A stretch of 46,795 bases of DNA, taken from assembly GCA_030065755.1 (NCBI GenBank), contig JASJDA010000057.1, positions 1-46,795 on the forward strand, in the 5' to 3' direction. Each line of letters begins with the position of its first letter. Position 1 is the first letter of the stretch. The notes under the pieces were generated by a model, which made no database searches, was not told the DNA's origin, and saw only the letters and a program-made list of their open reading frames with translations. A program made the translations under genes and the position numbers. The stretch comes from Prochloraceae cyanobacterium. GTDB taxonomy: Bacteria > Cyanobacteriota > Cyanobacteriia > Cyanobacteriales > JASJDA01. Below, piece by piece: positions 26,334 through 35,562 of the stretch.

Positions 26334-27905
26334 TTATATTTTTTTCAGTTTCAATAGGTTGGGAACAAAAGATTCGGTAAAACCTGCACTAACTGAAATA
26401 AATGCGACTCTCCAAATATCTGGATTTGAAGGATTTTCCAGAAAAAAGCTAGAAAATTCAGGGAATATATTTGCTTTGAGAGTAATATAAATAATCAGAC
26501 TGGATATTAATGCAATAAGAATCCTAGAAATTCCTGCTACACTATAATCATCATCAGGATCTATACTAACTTTATTAATTCCAGAAGCAATTGATAAAAA
26601 CCCTCCCAGGGTGCCACAGGAGATAACAATTAGAAAACTTATTGGAATATCAAACAATTTTATTATATCTAAAAAACTCTGCTGGAAAAGCATATGAATT
26701 GCGGTCAAAGAACCTATCATAAATATAATTAAACTTGTTTCATAGAAACTAGCAATTAAATACTGAAGTTTAGCATTATTAGCTCTGAAAATTTTTAAAC
26801 GTTGTTCGGCTTCTATTAGAACTTTTTCAGCATCTGTGTAAACTTTTTCAACATTTTCCAAATTATTTTCCCTTTCATCGTCTAAAGAGAATTTTATTCT
26901 TTTAGGAATTAAGCTATTTATTCTTTCAGCCATAGAAATTTTTTCACCATTTTCCAAATTATTTTCACTTTCATTTTCTAAAGATAATTTTATTCCTTTA
27001 GCAATCAAACGGTTTACTGTTTCTGCTTTACTAATTTCTTCAGGATTTTGAGATTCAATTTTTGCTAAAAGATAAAGAATTTTATTGACACGTCTTTTGT
27101 ATTTCTTTGATTCGTCTTTCTCATCGTTTACTAACCATTGAACTACTTTGCTAGTTCGATAAATAATATAATAATCAGTATAATGATAAATATCTAAAAT
27201 TAATTTTCCTTTATTATCTAGTCCCCCTATTTTATATTTTTTAAAAAATTCGTCATCACCTGTATAAGATATTCGCTTTAATACAGGTAATGTACTAGTT
27301 TTTTGATATAAAAGTGCCAATATTTCTTTAAAATTATTTATGAAAAGTCTAAATTTTGAGCTATAAAGTGGTACAGTTACCATCATAAATAGAACAAAGA
27401 TTACAGAAACTGTTAGTAGAGCTGTTTCTGGATTTACTTCAAAACTTTTTGGATTTAATTCTCTATATTGATATTTATTATTTTCTCTATATTTTTTTAT
27501 CCCCTTTTTTAAAATTTCAAGATAATCACTCTCTACTTCTGCTCGATCCTTTGATTCTGATTTAAAATCCTTTGGTGTCAAGGTAACAATAAAATTTGTG
27601 AGAGAGATTACTCGATTCTCTCCCTCTGACGAAATATCAAGTTTATCTAAATTTATCCCTTGACATCGAGATATATTTTTTAGTTCATTAGAAATTTGTT
27701 GTGCCCGCGCTGCTGCACTAAGTTTTTCTGTGGAATTCTTTATATAAAAAAGAACTTCCCCTCCCAATTTAACAGGGTAGCCAATATTAAGTTTATTAGG
27801 GTTTATACTATGTTGTTCCTGGGAATAGACTGATGGGCTTACCATTACTATAGATATAGTTAAAAGTAAGATTATTAAGCAATTCAAATACTTTTTAATA
27901 CGCAT
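26334..27905 (-). CDS. Chimeric membrane protein: MscS-like periplasmic domain plus four-helix C-terminus
   Basis: A 523-residue protein I cannot assign to one family. Residues 1-29 are a signal peptide (LLLTISIVMV, cut near VYSQE). Residues 40-160 (YPVKLGGEVLFYIKN, LSAAARAQQISNELKNI, EILKKGIKKYRENNK) resemble the outer domain of cyanobacterial MscS-type channels. One helix follows (about 163-185), then about 200 cytoplasmic residues with a duplicated 32-residue unit, then four helices to the end (GGFLSIASGINK, AGFTESFVPNLL). The MscS pore domain is absent. The gene is notably AT-rich, uses many AAA/ATA/TTA codons, and is enclosed by tnpB fragments, all signs of transfer. Confidence 0.75.
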   Translation of the reverse strand: MRIKKYLNCLIILLLTISIVMVSPSVYSQEQHSINPNKLNIGYPVKLGGEVLFYIKNSTEKLSAAARAQQISNELKNISRCQGINLDKLDISSEGENRVISLTNFIVTLTPKDFKSESKDRAEVESDYLEILKKGIKKYRENNKYQYRELNPKSFEVNPETALLTVSVIFVLFMMVTVPLYSSKFRLFINNFKEILALLYQKTSTLPVLKRISYTGDDEFFKKYKIGGLDNKGKLILDIYHYTDYYIIYRTSKVVQWLVNDEKDESKKYKRRVNKILYLLAKIESQNPEEISKAETVNRLIAKGIKLSLENESENNLENGEKISMAERINSLIPKRIKFSLDDERENNLENVEKVYTDAEKVLIEAEQRLKIFRANNAKLQYLIASFYETSLIIFMIGSLTAIHMLFQQSFLDIIKLFDIPISFLIVISCGTLGGFLSIASGINKVSIDPDDDYSVAGISRILIALISSLIIYITLKANIFPEFSSFFLENPSNPDIWRVAFISVSAGFTESFVPNLLKLKKI

Positions 27906-28035
27906 TATGTTTTTTTCTTAATAAACACTATGTTTTTTCTTTACTAATTTCTATTATTACTATCTTTTCTAAATTTGTAAGTTAGAAAAAGTGAGAAAAA
28001 GTATGGAAAAAAGTTTAAAAAAAGTATTTTTATAT

Positions 28036-28085
28036 CTGGGGGAGACCCCCAGAACCCCCTATTTTAAGGGAGAAAACCCCCTTAA
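28036..28085. repeat. C/G-rich palindromic intergenic repeat
   Basis: CTGGGGG-AGA-CCCCCAG (28036-28052) is a perfect 7-bp hairpin. TTAAGGG (28064-28070) pairs with CCCTTAA (28079-28085). Further CCCCCTTTTGGG follows. This type of repeat is common between cyanobacterial genes. The whole 27906-28451 spacer holds this repeat and the tnpB remnant below, plus an AT-rich upstream zone for the chimeric membrane gene. Confidence 0.65.
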
Positions 28086-28200
28086 ACCCCCTTTTGGGCA
28101 GTAGGGAAAGGAAATCTCCTTTTTTGATAGCAGCAATCTGTACTCCCAAAAAAAATTTGGTTGACACCATAACGAGTGAACTACTTTTATAAATAGTGCA

Positions 28201-28306
28201 GTTCTATCCCGTCGAACTCACGTTCAAGTAAGGGAACTCAAAGAAAGAGAAAGTCTAATCAATGATGGTTAGAATCCCCACGGCTTCAGGCTGGGAAAAA
28301 CGTCAA
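28201..28306 (+). mobile_element. tnpB 3' end and IS right-end remnant
   Basis: 28201-28227 encodes QFYPVELTFK, repeating the fragment at 26305-26332. About 45 bp later come TAGAATCCCCACGG-CTTCAGG-CTGGG and ACGTCAAC (28271-28306), a degraded version of the GAATCCCC...GGGGAxxGTCAA hairpin that closes many cyanobacterial IS605/IS1341 elements and their guide RNA. Together with 26161-26332 it brackets the chimeric membrane gene. Confidence 0.5.
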
Positions 28307-28451
28307 CAAAATTCTGCCTGTAAAAGTCATCGCCTTTTAGCCAACTAGTTCAAAACCCAAATTTTTTATTGCAACCTCAAGGCGATCGCTCCTATTGTCT
28401 TACGATCGAGCATTATTAAAGATTTTCTCGAATTATTTTAGGCTAGAACAA

Positions 28452-29174
28452 ATGCAAAAATTTGTTGAAGTTTTACCGGACAAACAACATCTAATAGCTC
28501 GAGCGCGAGCGCTCGTCGTTCAAAAAATCCAAGCAGCCATCGAACAGCGATCGCTCTGTACTATTGCTCTGGCTGGAGGAAGTACTCCCAAACCTTTGTA
28601 TGAAGCTCTCTCAGAGCAATCTTTACCCTGGGAAAAAATTCACGTATTTTGGGGGGACGAACGTTATGTAAGTCCCGACCATCCGGATAGCAATCAGAAA
28701 ATGGCGAGAGAAGCATGGTTAGATCGAGTCAATATTCCATCAACTAACATTCATCCTATGCCTACAGGTGCTGGCAAACCAGCTGTAGATACAGATACGC
28801 ACGAAACGGAATTGCGTACTTTTTTTGGCGTTGCTTCCCCAGAGTTCCCTGTCTTCGATATTATTTTATTGGGAATGGGAGACGACGGACATACTGCTTC
28901 TCTATTTCCTCATACCGAAGCTCTGGGAGTGCGCGATCGGCTAGTTACAGTGGGTAACAAAAGTGGTCAACCTCGACTTACTTTCACTGTTCCCTTAATT
29001 AATAATGCTCGCTGTGTGATGTTTCTGGTGGCTGGGGAAAATAAGCAATCGGCTCTTAAGGAAATTTTTGCTACTTCAGCAAATGAAAACAATTATCCAG
29101 CTCGTTTAATTGAACCTCAAGGAGAAATTTGGTGGTTATTAGATGAAGCTGCTGGTGCTGCAGTGAATAATTAA
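28452..29174 (+). CDS. pgl: 6-phosphogluconolactonase
   Basis: A 240-residue enzyme hydrolysing 6-phosphogluconolactone, the second step of the oxidative pentose phosphate pathway. Signatures of the DevB/SOL family are CTIALAGGSTPKPLYEAL, VFWGDERYVSPDHPDSN, LLGMGDDGHTASLFP and LTFTVPLINNA. The frame opens at TTG 28395, but the ATG at 28452 (MQKFVEVLPDKQH) gives the usual N-terminus. A HIP1 site precedes it. An intrinsic terminator follows at 29191. Confidence 0.93.
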   Translation: MQKFVEVLPDKQHLIARARALVVQKIQAAIEQRSLCTIALAGGSTPKPLYEALSEQSLPWEKIHVFWGDERYVSPDHPDSNQKMAREAWLDRVNIPSTNIHPMPTGAGKPAVDTDTHETELRTFFGVASPEFPVFDIILLGMGDDGHTASLFPHTEALGVRDRLVTVGNKSGQPRLTFTVPLINNARCVMFLVAGENKQSALKEIFATSANENNYPARLIEPQGEIWWLLDEAAGAAVNN

Positions 29175-29190
29175 TATATACTCCTTGACA

Positions 29191-29225
29191 CTCTCGCAGA
29201 CGCTGTGTTTCGCGGGAGATTTTTT
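29191..29225 (+). terminator. Intrinsic terminator of pgl
   Basis: CTCTCGC (29191-29197) pairs with GCGGGAG (29212-29218), seven pairs with one G-U, followed by ATTTTTT. It starts 17 bp after the pgl stop. Confidence 0.7.
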
Positions 29226-29236
29226 GATTTTTGCTA

Positions 29237-29446
29237 TTAAAAGACCTCTTCTATAAGTCCTACCGATCCCAATTTAAGTGAAGCCTCTGTGGTGTTAGTG
29301 GTTTCAACATTTAACTTTCTATAACTCTTATCGCTTTGTTCTAGAGAATAAATTATGGTGCAGAGAATAACTGAAGTGACAATTGTTGGCCCGAGATAAT
29401 TCTCAATTATTACACGATCGACTATCTTTTGAAGATTAATTTTCAT
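29237..29446 (-). CDS. Small hypothetical membrane protein (69 aa), second of a pair
   Basis: Not recognised. It has one hydrophobic segment (about residues 18-33, LGPTIVTSVILCTIIY) after a short basic amphipathic start (MKINLQKIVDRVIIE) and a polar tail. The ATG at 29446 lies 5 bp after the upstream partner's stop, so the two are almost certainly translated from one mRNA. No GGAGG-type site, which fits translational coupling. Size and topology would suit a small membrane toxin or a signalling peptide, but nothing in the sequence proves this. Confidence 0.5.
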   Translation of the reverse strand: MKINLQKIVDRVIIENYLGPTIVTSVILCTIIYSLEQSDKSYRKLNVETTNTTEASLKLGSVGLIEEVF

Positions 29447-29451
29447 CTGTT

Positions 29452-29670
29452 TTAATCTAATTTCTCTTCTTCAAAAACTTTTTCTATCAAACGAGATAAT
29501 AATTGCGACCCCATTTCCTCTCCTATTTCTTGCTGTTTTTTGTGAAAATAAGAAGAGCTTAAAAGTTTTACATAAACAAAATGTTTGGAATTTCCCTCTC
29601 TTATTTGTTTTCTTGCTATAGCTTTTACTTTCATCTCTTCTAAATGGGTTGAAATCGCTAAATTACTCAT
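29452..29670 (-). CDS. Small hypothetical cytosolic protein (72 aa), first of a pair
   Basis: Not recognised. A charged, helix-prone protein (KVKAIARKQIREGNSKHFVY, then KKQQEIGEEMGSQLLSRLIE) without membrane segment or signal. ATG at 29670, stop 5 bp before the next ORF. The 239-bp region upstream, shared with the divergent kinase gene, is very AT-rich and contains the repeated AAAAAGTAGCA near 29753 and 29804. A regulatory or antitoxin-like partner role for the second ORF is a guess. Confidence 0.5.
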   Translation of the reverse strand: MSNLAISTHLEEMKVKAIARKQIREGNSKHFVYVKLLSSSYFHKKQQEIGEEMGSQLLSRLIEKVFEEEKLD

Positions 29671-29909
29671 TTTTTACAAAAATAGGATTTTTAACTTTAA
29701 TTTTTTATAATTTATATGTATTTTTAAATTTTGTCATTATTAAAAGGTAACAAAAAGTAGCAAGTTTAAATTATACTTCAAACTTACTAGAACAAAAAAG
29801 GAGCAAAAAGTAGCATCACAACAGATTTGATACTAATTTCCAAGATGTCTGTATAGATTTTGACGAGAGAATTTGAGAAAATCGATGACAAATTTATTCA
29901 AACAAATAA

Positions 29910-32900
29910 ATGATTGCTCTTGCTGGCTACCAGATTTTTGCTCAAATATATGAAAGTAGTAACTCGTTAGTATATCGAGGACTCCAAGAAGCAAATGCTT
30001 TGCAAAGCAATGTTTTCCGAAATCGATCGGTGATTCTGAAGCTTCTCAAACAAGATTTCCCTAGTACAGAAGAACTCACCAGATACAAACAGGAATATGA
30101 AATTACGCGCAACTTAAATGTAGAGAATGCGATCGCAGCTTACGAGCTAAAAGAATATCAAAATACTCTGGTAATTACCTTCGAGGATTTTGGAGGTACG
30201 TCGTTAGATATATTGCTCGAAGAGCAAAAGTTTACTATTAAAGAATTTCTAGAAATTGCTATTAAAATTACTTCTGGCTTAGAAGCAATTCATGCTGCTA
30301 ATATTATTCACAAAGATATAAATCCCTCTAATATTGTTTTAAATCCAGAAACCGGACAAGTAAAAATTATCGACTTTGGCATTTCCACAGTTTTACCGAA
30401 AGAGAATCCAACGCTGAAAAATCCCAATATTTTAGAAGGGACTTTAGCCTATATTTCTCCAGAGCAAACTGGTCGTATCGACTGCTCCCTAGATTATCGA
30501 ACTGATTTTTATTCTCTGGGAGCAACTTTTTACGAATTGCTGACTGGAAAAAGACCTTTTACCAGCATTGAGCTTTTGGAGTTAGTACATTCCCACATTG
30601 CTTTAATACCTATACCACCACTTGAATTACAGAGAGATATTCCTCAAGCAATTTCTGATATTGTGATGAAATTGATGGCAAAAAATCCAGCCGATAGATA
30701 TCAGAGTGCTTGGGGAATTAAAGCAGATTTACAAACTTGTTTAAATCAGTTAGAAAGTAAAGAAAAAACAGCTAGTTTTCAACTAGCAACTCAAGATATT
30801 TCCCATCGATTTCAAATTAAGCAAAAACTCTATGGGAGAGAAAAAGAAGTCGATCGGTTACTGAAAGGTTTCGATCGAATGCGGAGAGTTGAGGGAGCAG
30901 GGGAAGAGGGAAAATCTCGGCGTGAAATGATTTTAGTGTCGGGTTATTCTGGTATTGGTAAGTCAGCATTAGTAAGAAAAATATACAAACCGATTACTGA
31001 GGCTAAGGGTTATTTTATTGCAGGTAAATTCGACCAATATCAGCGCGACATTCCTTACAGTGCGATCGTGCAAGCTTTTGGAGAATTGGTCGAATATTTA
31101 TTAGTTGAAACTGAACTTTCTTTAAAACAATGGCGAGAAACAATATTAGATTTTTTAGGTGTTAATGCCCAGTTAATTATTGACGTAATTCCTAAATTAG
31201 AATTAATTATAGGTAAGCAACCAGAAGTACCTTCTTTACCAGCAAAAGAATCAGAAAATCGCTTTAATATCGTCTTTCAAAACTTCATTAAAGTATTTTC
31301 ACAGAGAGAACATCCACTAGTTATTTTCTTGGACGATTTGCAATGGGCAGATAGTGCATCTTTACGCTTGATGCAACTAATAATGAGAGACTCGGATCTC
31401 GAATATTTATTTTTAATTGGAGCATATCGAGATAACGAAGTCAATCCAGTACATCCTTTAATGTTAGCTGTAGATGAGATAGAAAAAGCAGGAATAATTG
31501 TCGATCGCATTTTGCTTTCGCCTTTAAAATTATCCGAGGTCGAGTGCATAATTGTAGATAGTCTAAACTGTACTGAAGACCGAGCCAAACTCCTAGCAGA
31601 ATTAGTTTTAGCCAAAACCGATGGCAATCCCTTTTTTATCAATGAATTTTTGCGATCGCTCTATAGAGAAAACCTCATATATTTCGATCGTCAATATCGG
31701 ATTTGGCAATGGGATTTAGAAGAAATTAAAGCTAAGGATATTACTGATAATGTAGTTGAATTGCTATCTCTAGGGATTAAAAAGTTAAAATCTGAAACAC
31801 AACAAATATTGCAACTAGCCGCTTGTATAGGCGATCGGTTTGAAATAGAAACCTTAGCAATTGTAGCTGCAAATACTCCTCAACAAACAGCATTATTGTT
31901 GCGAGAAGCGATCGCGGCTGGTCTAGTATATCCCCTCAGCGATGCTTACAAGTCAATTGAGTTAGACGTATCGCAGCATGAAAGTGAATTGAAAGTTGAA
32001 TATAAATTTGTACACGATCGCGTCCAGCAAGCAGCATATTCTCTGATTCCCACAGAGCAAAAACCTGTTTTACACGGAAAAATAGGGCAATTATTATTAC
32101 AAAATATTCCCTCAGACCAGCAAGAACAGAAAATATTTGATATCGTCAATCAATTGAATTTAGGTAGGGAATTAATTAGCGATCGACAGCAAAAAAACGA
32201 ATTAGCTAAATTGAACCTAATTGCTGGCAAAAAAGCTAGATCGTCAGCAGCAAATAAAACCGCATTTAAGTATCTTAAACTTGGCGTGACACTGTTAGAC
32301 GAACATAGTTGGAATAATTTATACGATTTGACCCTAGAGCTATATATAACAGCAGCAGAAGCTGCCTATCTTAGTGGTAATTTTGTAGCGATGGAAAAGT
32401 TAGTCGATCGAGTGCTGCAAAAAGCTAAAATCCTTTTAGATAAAGTCAGTGTTTATGAAGTTAAAATTCAAGCTTGTATAGCTCAAAATAAGCTTTTAGA
32501 AGCTATAAAAATTGCACTAAGAGTGCTAAAACTTTTGGGAGTAAAACTACCACATAATCCTAATAAATTCAATATTTTACTAGGAATTGTGAGTACAAAA
32601 TTAACATTGGCAGGCAAACAAATTGAAAACTTAATCGATCTGCCTTTAATGAGAAATCCTTACAAGTTGGCAGCAATGCGTATACTGTCAAATATTAATG
32701 CTGTTGCCTATATAGCTCTTCCCGATCTTCTGCCTTTAATTATATTTAAACAGCTCCATTTATCAATTAAATATGGTAATTCTTCCCTATCTGCTTTTGC
32801 CTATGCTACCTACGGAGTTATTTTGTGTAGGATCTTAGGAGAAATTAATTCTGGTTATCAATTCGGTCAAGTTGCTTTAACTTTGCTCGACCGTTTTAAT

Positions 32901-35558
32901 GCGAAAAAACAGTCGGCTAAGACAATTTTTGTAGTTAATTGTGCTATCAAACATTGGAAAGATAGTATCAGAGACATATTACAACCTTTGCAAGAAGTTT
33001 ACTCGATTGCAATAGAAGCTGGAGATTTAGAATATGCTAGTTTATCTGCATTAACCTATACAACAGATCTTTGGTATACTGACAAAAATCTAAAAGACAT
33101 CTCTTTAGAAATGACTTATTATGGTCAAGTTATTGATAAATTTAAACAAAAACTATCTTTTGATACTTTGCAACTTTGCCATCAACCTATTTTAAATTTA
33201 TTAGGTAAAAATAAAAATCCGTGTATTTTAATTGGTGAAGCTTATGACGAAGAAAAAATGTTACCGCTTTACAAGCGAGAAAATAACAAAGTTTCAATTT
33301 ACTATCTATATTTTCATAAATTAATTGTTTGCTATATATTAAGCAACTATCCTGAAGCTGTTAAAAATGCAACAATAGTCAAAGATTACCCAAATGTAGT
33401 AGTCGGTGCTTTTGATATTCCGATATTTCATTTCTATGATTCTTTAGCTAGATTAGCAGTATATGGTTCTTCGTTAAAACCAGAACAAAAACGGATATTA
33501 TCAAGGACAAAAAACAATCAAAAGAAAATGAGAAAGTGGGCGCATTATGCTCCCACGAATCATTTAAATAAATATTATTTAGTAGAAGCAGAAAGGTATA
33601 GAGTACTGGGTAAAAAACTAGAAGCAATAGAATATTACGATCGCGCCATAGCCTTAGCTAAAGAAAATAAATTTATCCAAGAAGAAGCATTAGCAAACGA
33701 ACTAGCAGCCCAGTTTTATTTTGCTGACGGCAAAAATAAAATTGCTGAAGTTTATCTGAAAGATGCTCATTATTGTTATCTGAAATGGGGCGCAAAAGCT
33801 AAGGTAAAAGCTATGGAAGAACAGTATCCACAGTTGTTTTCTCAGAAATCTAAAAAACTGACAACACAAGTCACCGACACTTCGGGTAATAGCTCCAATA
33901 GAATCACTTCAGAGGATATAGATTTAGCAACTTTAATTAAAACTTCTCAAGCTTTATCTCAAGAGAAACAGTTAGAAAAATTATTAGAGATCGTCCTCAA
34001 ATTTACTATTGAAAATGTAGGAGCTAAAACTGGATTGCTTATTTTAGATAAAGGAGGAGAAATCTTTCTTGAAGCTGAGGTAAAAGCTGAGAGCGATTCC
34101 TCTATTATTTTGTCAGATACAAGTCTAAAACAGAGCGATCGTTTTTCCATTTCTCTTGTCAGCTATGTCCGAAGAACTAAAGAAACTGTCGTTTTAAGTA
34201 ATGCTAGCTCTGAGGGCATCTTTATTAACGATCCTTACATTGTTAAAAATCAGACAAAATCGGTTTTATGTTTGCCATTGCTCGGACAAGGAGAGTTAAT
34301 TGGAGTAATTTATCTAGAAAATAATTTAACTGTTGGTGCTTTTAATGAGGAGCGACTGGAAATATTAAAACTAATTTCTTCTCAAGCAGCTATTGCGATC
34401 GAAAATGCTCTATTGAGAAACAAAGAAGGCGATCGAGTCTATGAATATCAAGTCGGAGGTTGTTTGACCCCAGATTCCCCCACTTATGTAATTCGACAAG
34501 CCGATCGAGACCTATATAGCGCTCTAAAAACAGGAGATTTTTGTTACGTATTGAATGCACGACAAATGGGTAAATCTAGCTTGCGCGTGCAGATGATGAA
34601 TAAGTTACGATCGGAAGACATCGCTTGTGCTGCTGTAGATCTAACTGTAATTGGCAATCAAAATATAAGCTTGGAGCAATGGTATTTCGGTTTAATTGAC
34701 GAATTGGTATGTCAATTTCAACTCTCCAAAAAATTTGACTGCGAAAGTTGGTGGGAAAGTAAGGAGCGTTTTTCTCCAGTACAAAAATTTAGTAAATTTA
34801 TCAAACAAGTTTTGCTAGCCGAAATTGACGATCGAATTGTCATATTTATCGACGAAATTGACAGCATATTGAGCTTAGACTTGAATATGGATGACTTTTT
34901 TGCTCTGATTCGCTCCTTCTATAACCAACGCGCTGACTACCCTAAATATAAACGACTCACTTTTGTACTGCTAGGAGTAGCGAGTCCGTTTAGTTTAATT
35001 GAAAATAAGGACTGTACTCCCTTTAATATCGGTCGAGCGATCGCTCTTTCTGGTTTTCAACTCCACGAAATACAACCTTTAGCTGAAGGGTTAAAACAAA
35101 AATATTCCCATCCTCAAATTTTGCTCGAAGAAGTATTAGCTTGGACGGGAGGACAACCCTTTCTGACTCAAAAACTTTGTAATTTGATTCTCAATTCCCA
35201 AACGAAGATAACAGAAGGGAAAGAAGCAGAGTGGGTAGAAAAGCTAGTGGAAGAGTCTATCGTTAACAATTGGGAATTTCAGGACGAACCTCAACATTTG
35301 CGGACAATACGCGATCGACTCCTCAGCAAACAATCCTCTTCTCTTCAATTACTGGAACTATATCAGCAAATTTTACACCAAGGAGAAATTGCAGCGGATG
35401 GTTCAAAAGAAACTATGGAGTTGCTTCTGTCTGGGTTAGTATTTCAGTACCTAGGAAAAATCAAAGTTTACAACCCTATCTACAAAGCTGTCTTTAACAG
35501 TAGTTGGGTAGATGGGGAGAGTGGGGAGCAGGGGAGCAGGGGAGCAGGGGTCCAATGA
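29910..35558 (+). CDS. Giant Ser/Thr kinase-AAA-GAF protein with C-terminal AAA_35-like ATPase
   Basis: A 1882-residue multidomain signalling protein of the PknK/HstK type. Residues 7-265 are a Ser/Thr kinase: Lys44 in VILKLL, catalytic loop HKDINPSN (134-141), DFG (155-157), and GTLAYISPEQTGR. Residues about 310-600 are an AAA/STAND ATPase (GYSGIGKSAL near 345; Walker B IFLDDLQWAD). A long helical TPR-like stretch follows (about 700-1330), then a GAF domain (about 1337-1503). Relatives usually end in a histidine kinase; here the end (about 1510-1860) is an AAA_35-like domain (GGCLTPDSPTYVIRQADRDL, P-loop NARQMGKSS, IFIDEID, LTWTGGQPFLTQ-like). The last residues (GEQGSRGAGVQ) are encoded by a G-rich repeat. 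Confidence 0.92.
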   Translation: MIALAGYQIFAQIYESSNSLVYRGLQEANALQSNVFRNRSVILKLLKQDFPSTEELTRYKQEYEITRNLNVENAIAAYELKEYQNTLVITFEDFGGTSLDILLEEQKFTIKEFLEIAIKITSGLEAIHAANIIHKDINPSNIVLNPETGQVKIIDFGISTVLPKENPTLKNPNILEGTLAYISPEQTGRIDCSLDYRTDFYSLGATFYELLTGKRPFTSIELLELVHSHIALIPIPPLELQRDIPQAISDIVMKLMAKNPADRYQSAWGIKADLQTCLNQLESKEKTASFQLATQDISHRFQIKQKLYGREKEVDRLLKGFDRMRRVEGAGEEGKSRREMILVSGYSGIGKSALVRKIYKPITEAKGYFIAGKFDQYQRDIPYSAIVQAFGELVEYLLVETELSLKQWRETILDFLGVNAQLIIDVIPKLELIIGKQPEVPSLPAKESENRFNIVFQNFIKVFSQREHPLVIFLDDLQWADSASLRLMQLIMRDSDLEYLFLIGAYRDNEVNPVHPLMLAVDEIEKAGIIVDRILLSPLKLSEVECIIVDSLNCTEDRAKLLAELVLAKTDGNPFFINEFLRSLYRENLIYFDRQYRIWQWDLEEIKAKDITDNVVELLSLGIKKLKSETQQILQLAACIGDRFEIETLAIVAANTPQQTALLLREAIAAGLVYPLSDAYKSIELDVSQHESELKVEYKFVHDRVQQAAYSLIPTEQKPVLHGKIGQLLLQNIPSDQQEQKIFDIVNQLNLGRELISDRQQKNELAKLNLIAGKKARSSAANKTAFKYLKLGVTLLDEHSWNNLYDLTLELYITAAEAAYLSGNFVAMEKLVDRVLQKAKILLDKVSVYEVKIQACIAQNKLLEAIKIALRVLKLLGVKLPHNPNKFNILLGIVSTKLTLAGKQIENLIDLPLMRNPYKLAAMRILSNINAVAYIALPDLLPLIIFKQLHLSIKYGNSSLSAFAYATYGVILCRILGEINSGYQFGQVALTLLDRFNAKKQSAKTIFVVNCAIKHWKDSIRDILQPLQEVYSIAIEAGDLEYASLSALTYTTDLWYTDKNLKDISLEMTYYGQVIDKFKQKLSFDTLQLCHQPILNLLGKNKNPCILIGEAYDEEKMLPLYKRENNKVSIYYLYFHKLIVCYILSNYPEAVKNATIVKDYPNVVVGAFDIPIFHFYDSLARLAVYGSSLKPEQKRILSRTKNNQKKMRKWAHYAPTNHLNKYYLVEAERYRVLGKKLEAIEYYDRAIALAKENKFIQEEALANELAAQFYFADGKNKIAEVYLKDAHYCYLKWGAKAKVKAMEEQYPQLFSQKSKKLTTQVTDTSGNSSNRITSEDIDLATLIKTSQALSQEKQLEKLLEIVLKFTIENVGAKTGLLILDKGGEIFLEAEVKAESDSSIILSDTSLKQSDRFSISLVSYVRRTKETVVLSNASSEGIFINDPYIVKNQTKSVLCLPLLGQGELIGVIYLENNLTVGAFNEERLEILKLISSQAAIAIENALLRNKEGDRVYEYQVGGCLTPDSPTYVIRQADRDLYSALKTGDFCYVLNARQMGKSSLRVQMMNKLRSEDIACAAVDLTVIGNQNISLEQWYFGLIDELVCQFQLSKKFDCESWWESKERFSPVQKFSKFIKQVLLAEIDDRIVIFIDEIDSILSLDLNMDDFFALIRSFYNQRADYPKYKRLTFVLLGVASPFSLIENKDCTPFNIGRAIALSGFQLHEIQPLAEGLKQKYSHPQILLEEVLAWTGGQPFLTQKLCNLILNSQTKITEGKEAEWVEKLVEESIVNNWEFQDEPQHLRTIRDRLLSKQSSSLQLLELYQQILHQGEIAADGSKETMELLLSGLVFQYLGKIKVYNPIYKAVFNSSWVDGESGEQGSRGAGVQ

Positions 35559-35562
35559 TTGC

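Noticed and set aside
28036-28085. Rho-independent terminator for the chimeric membrane gene or pgl
   Set aside because: It lies upstream of both genes, not downstream, and no T-run follows the hairpin; it fits a dispersed intergenic repeat better.
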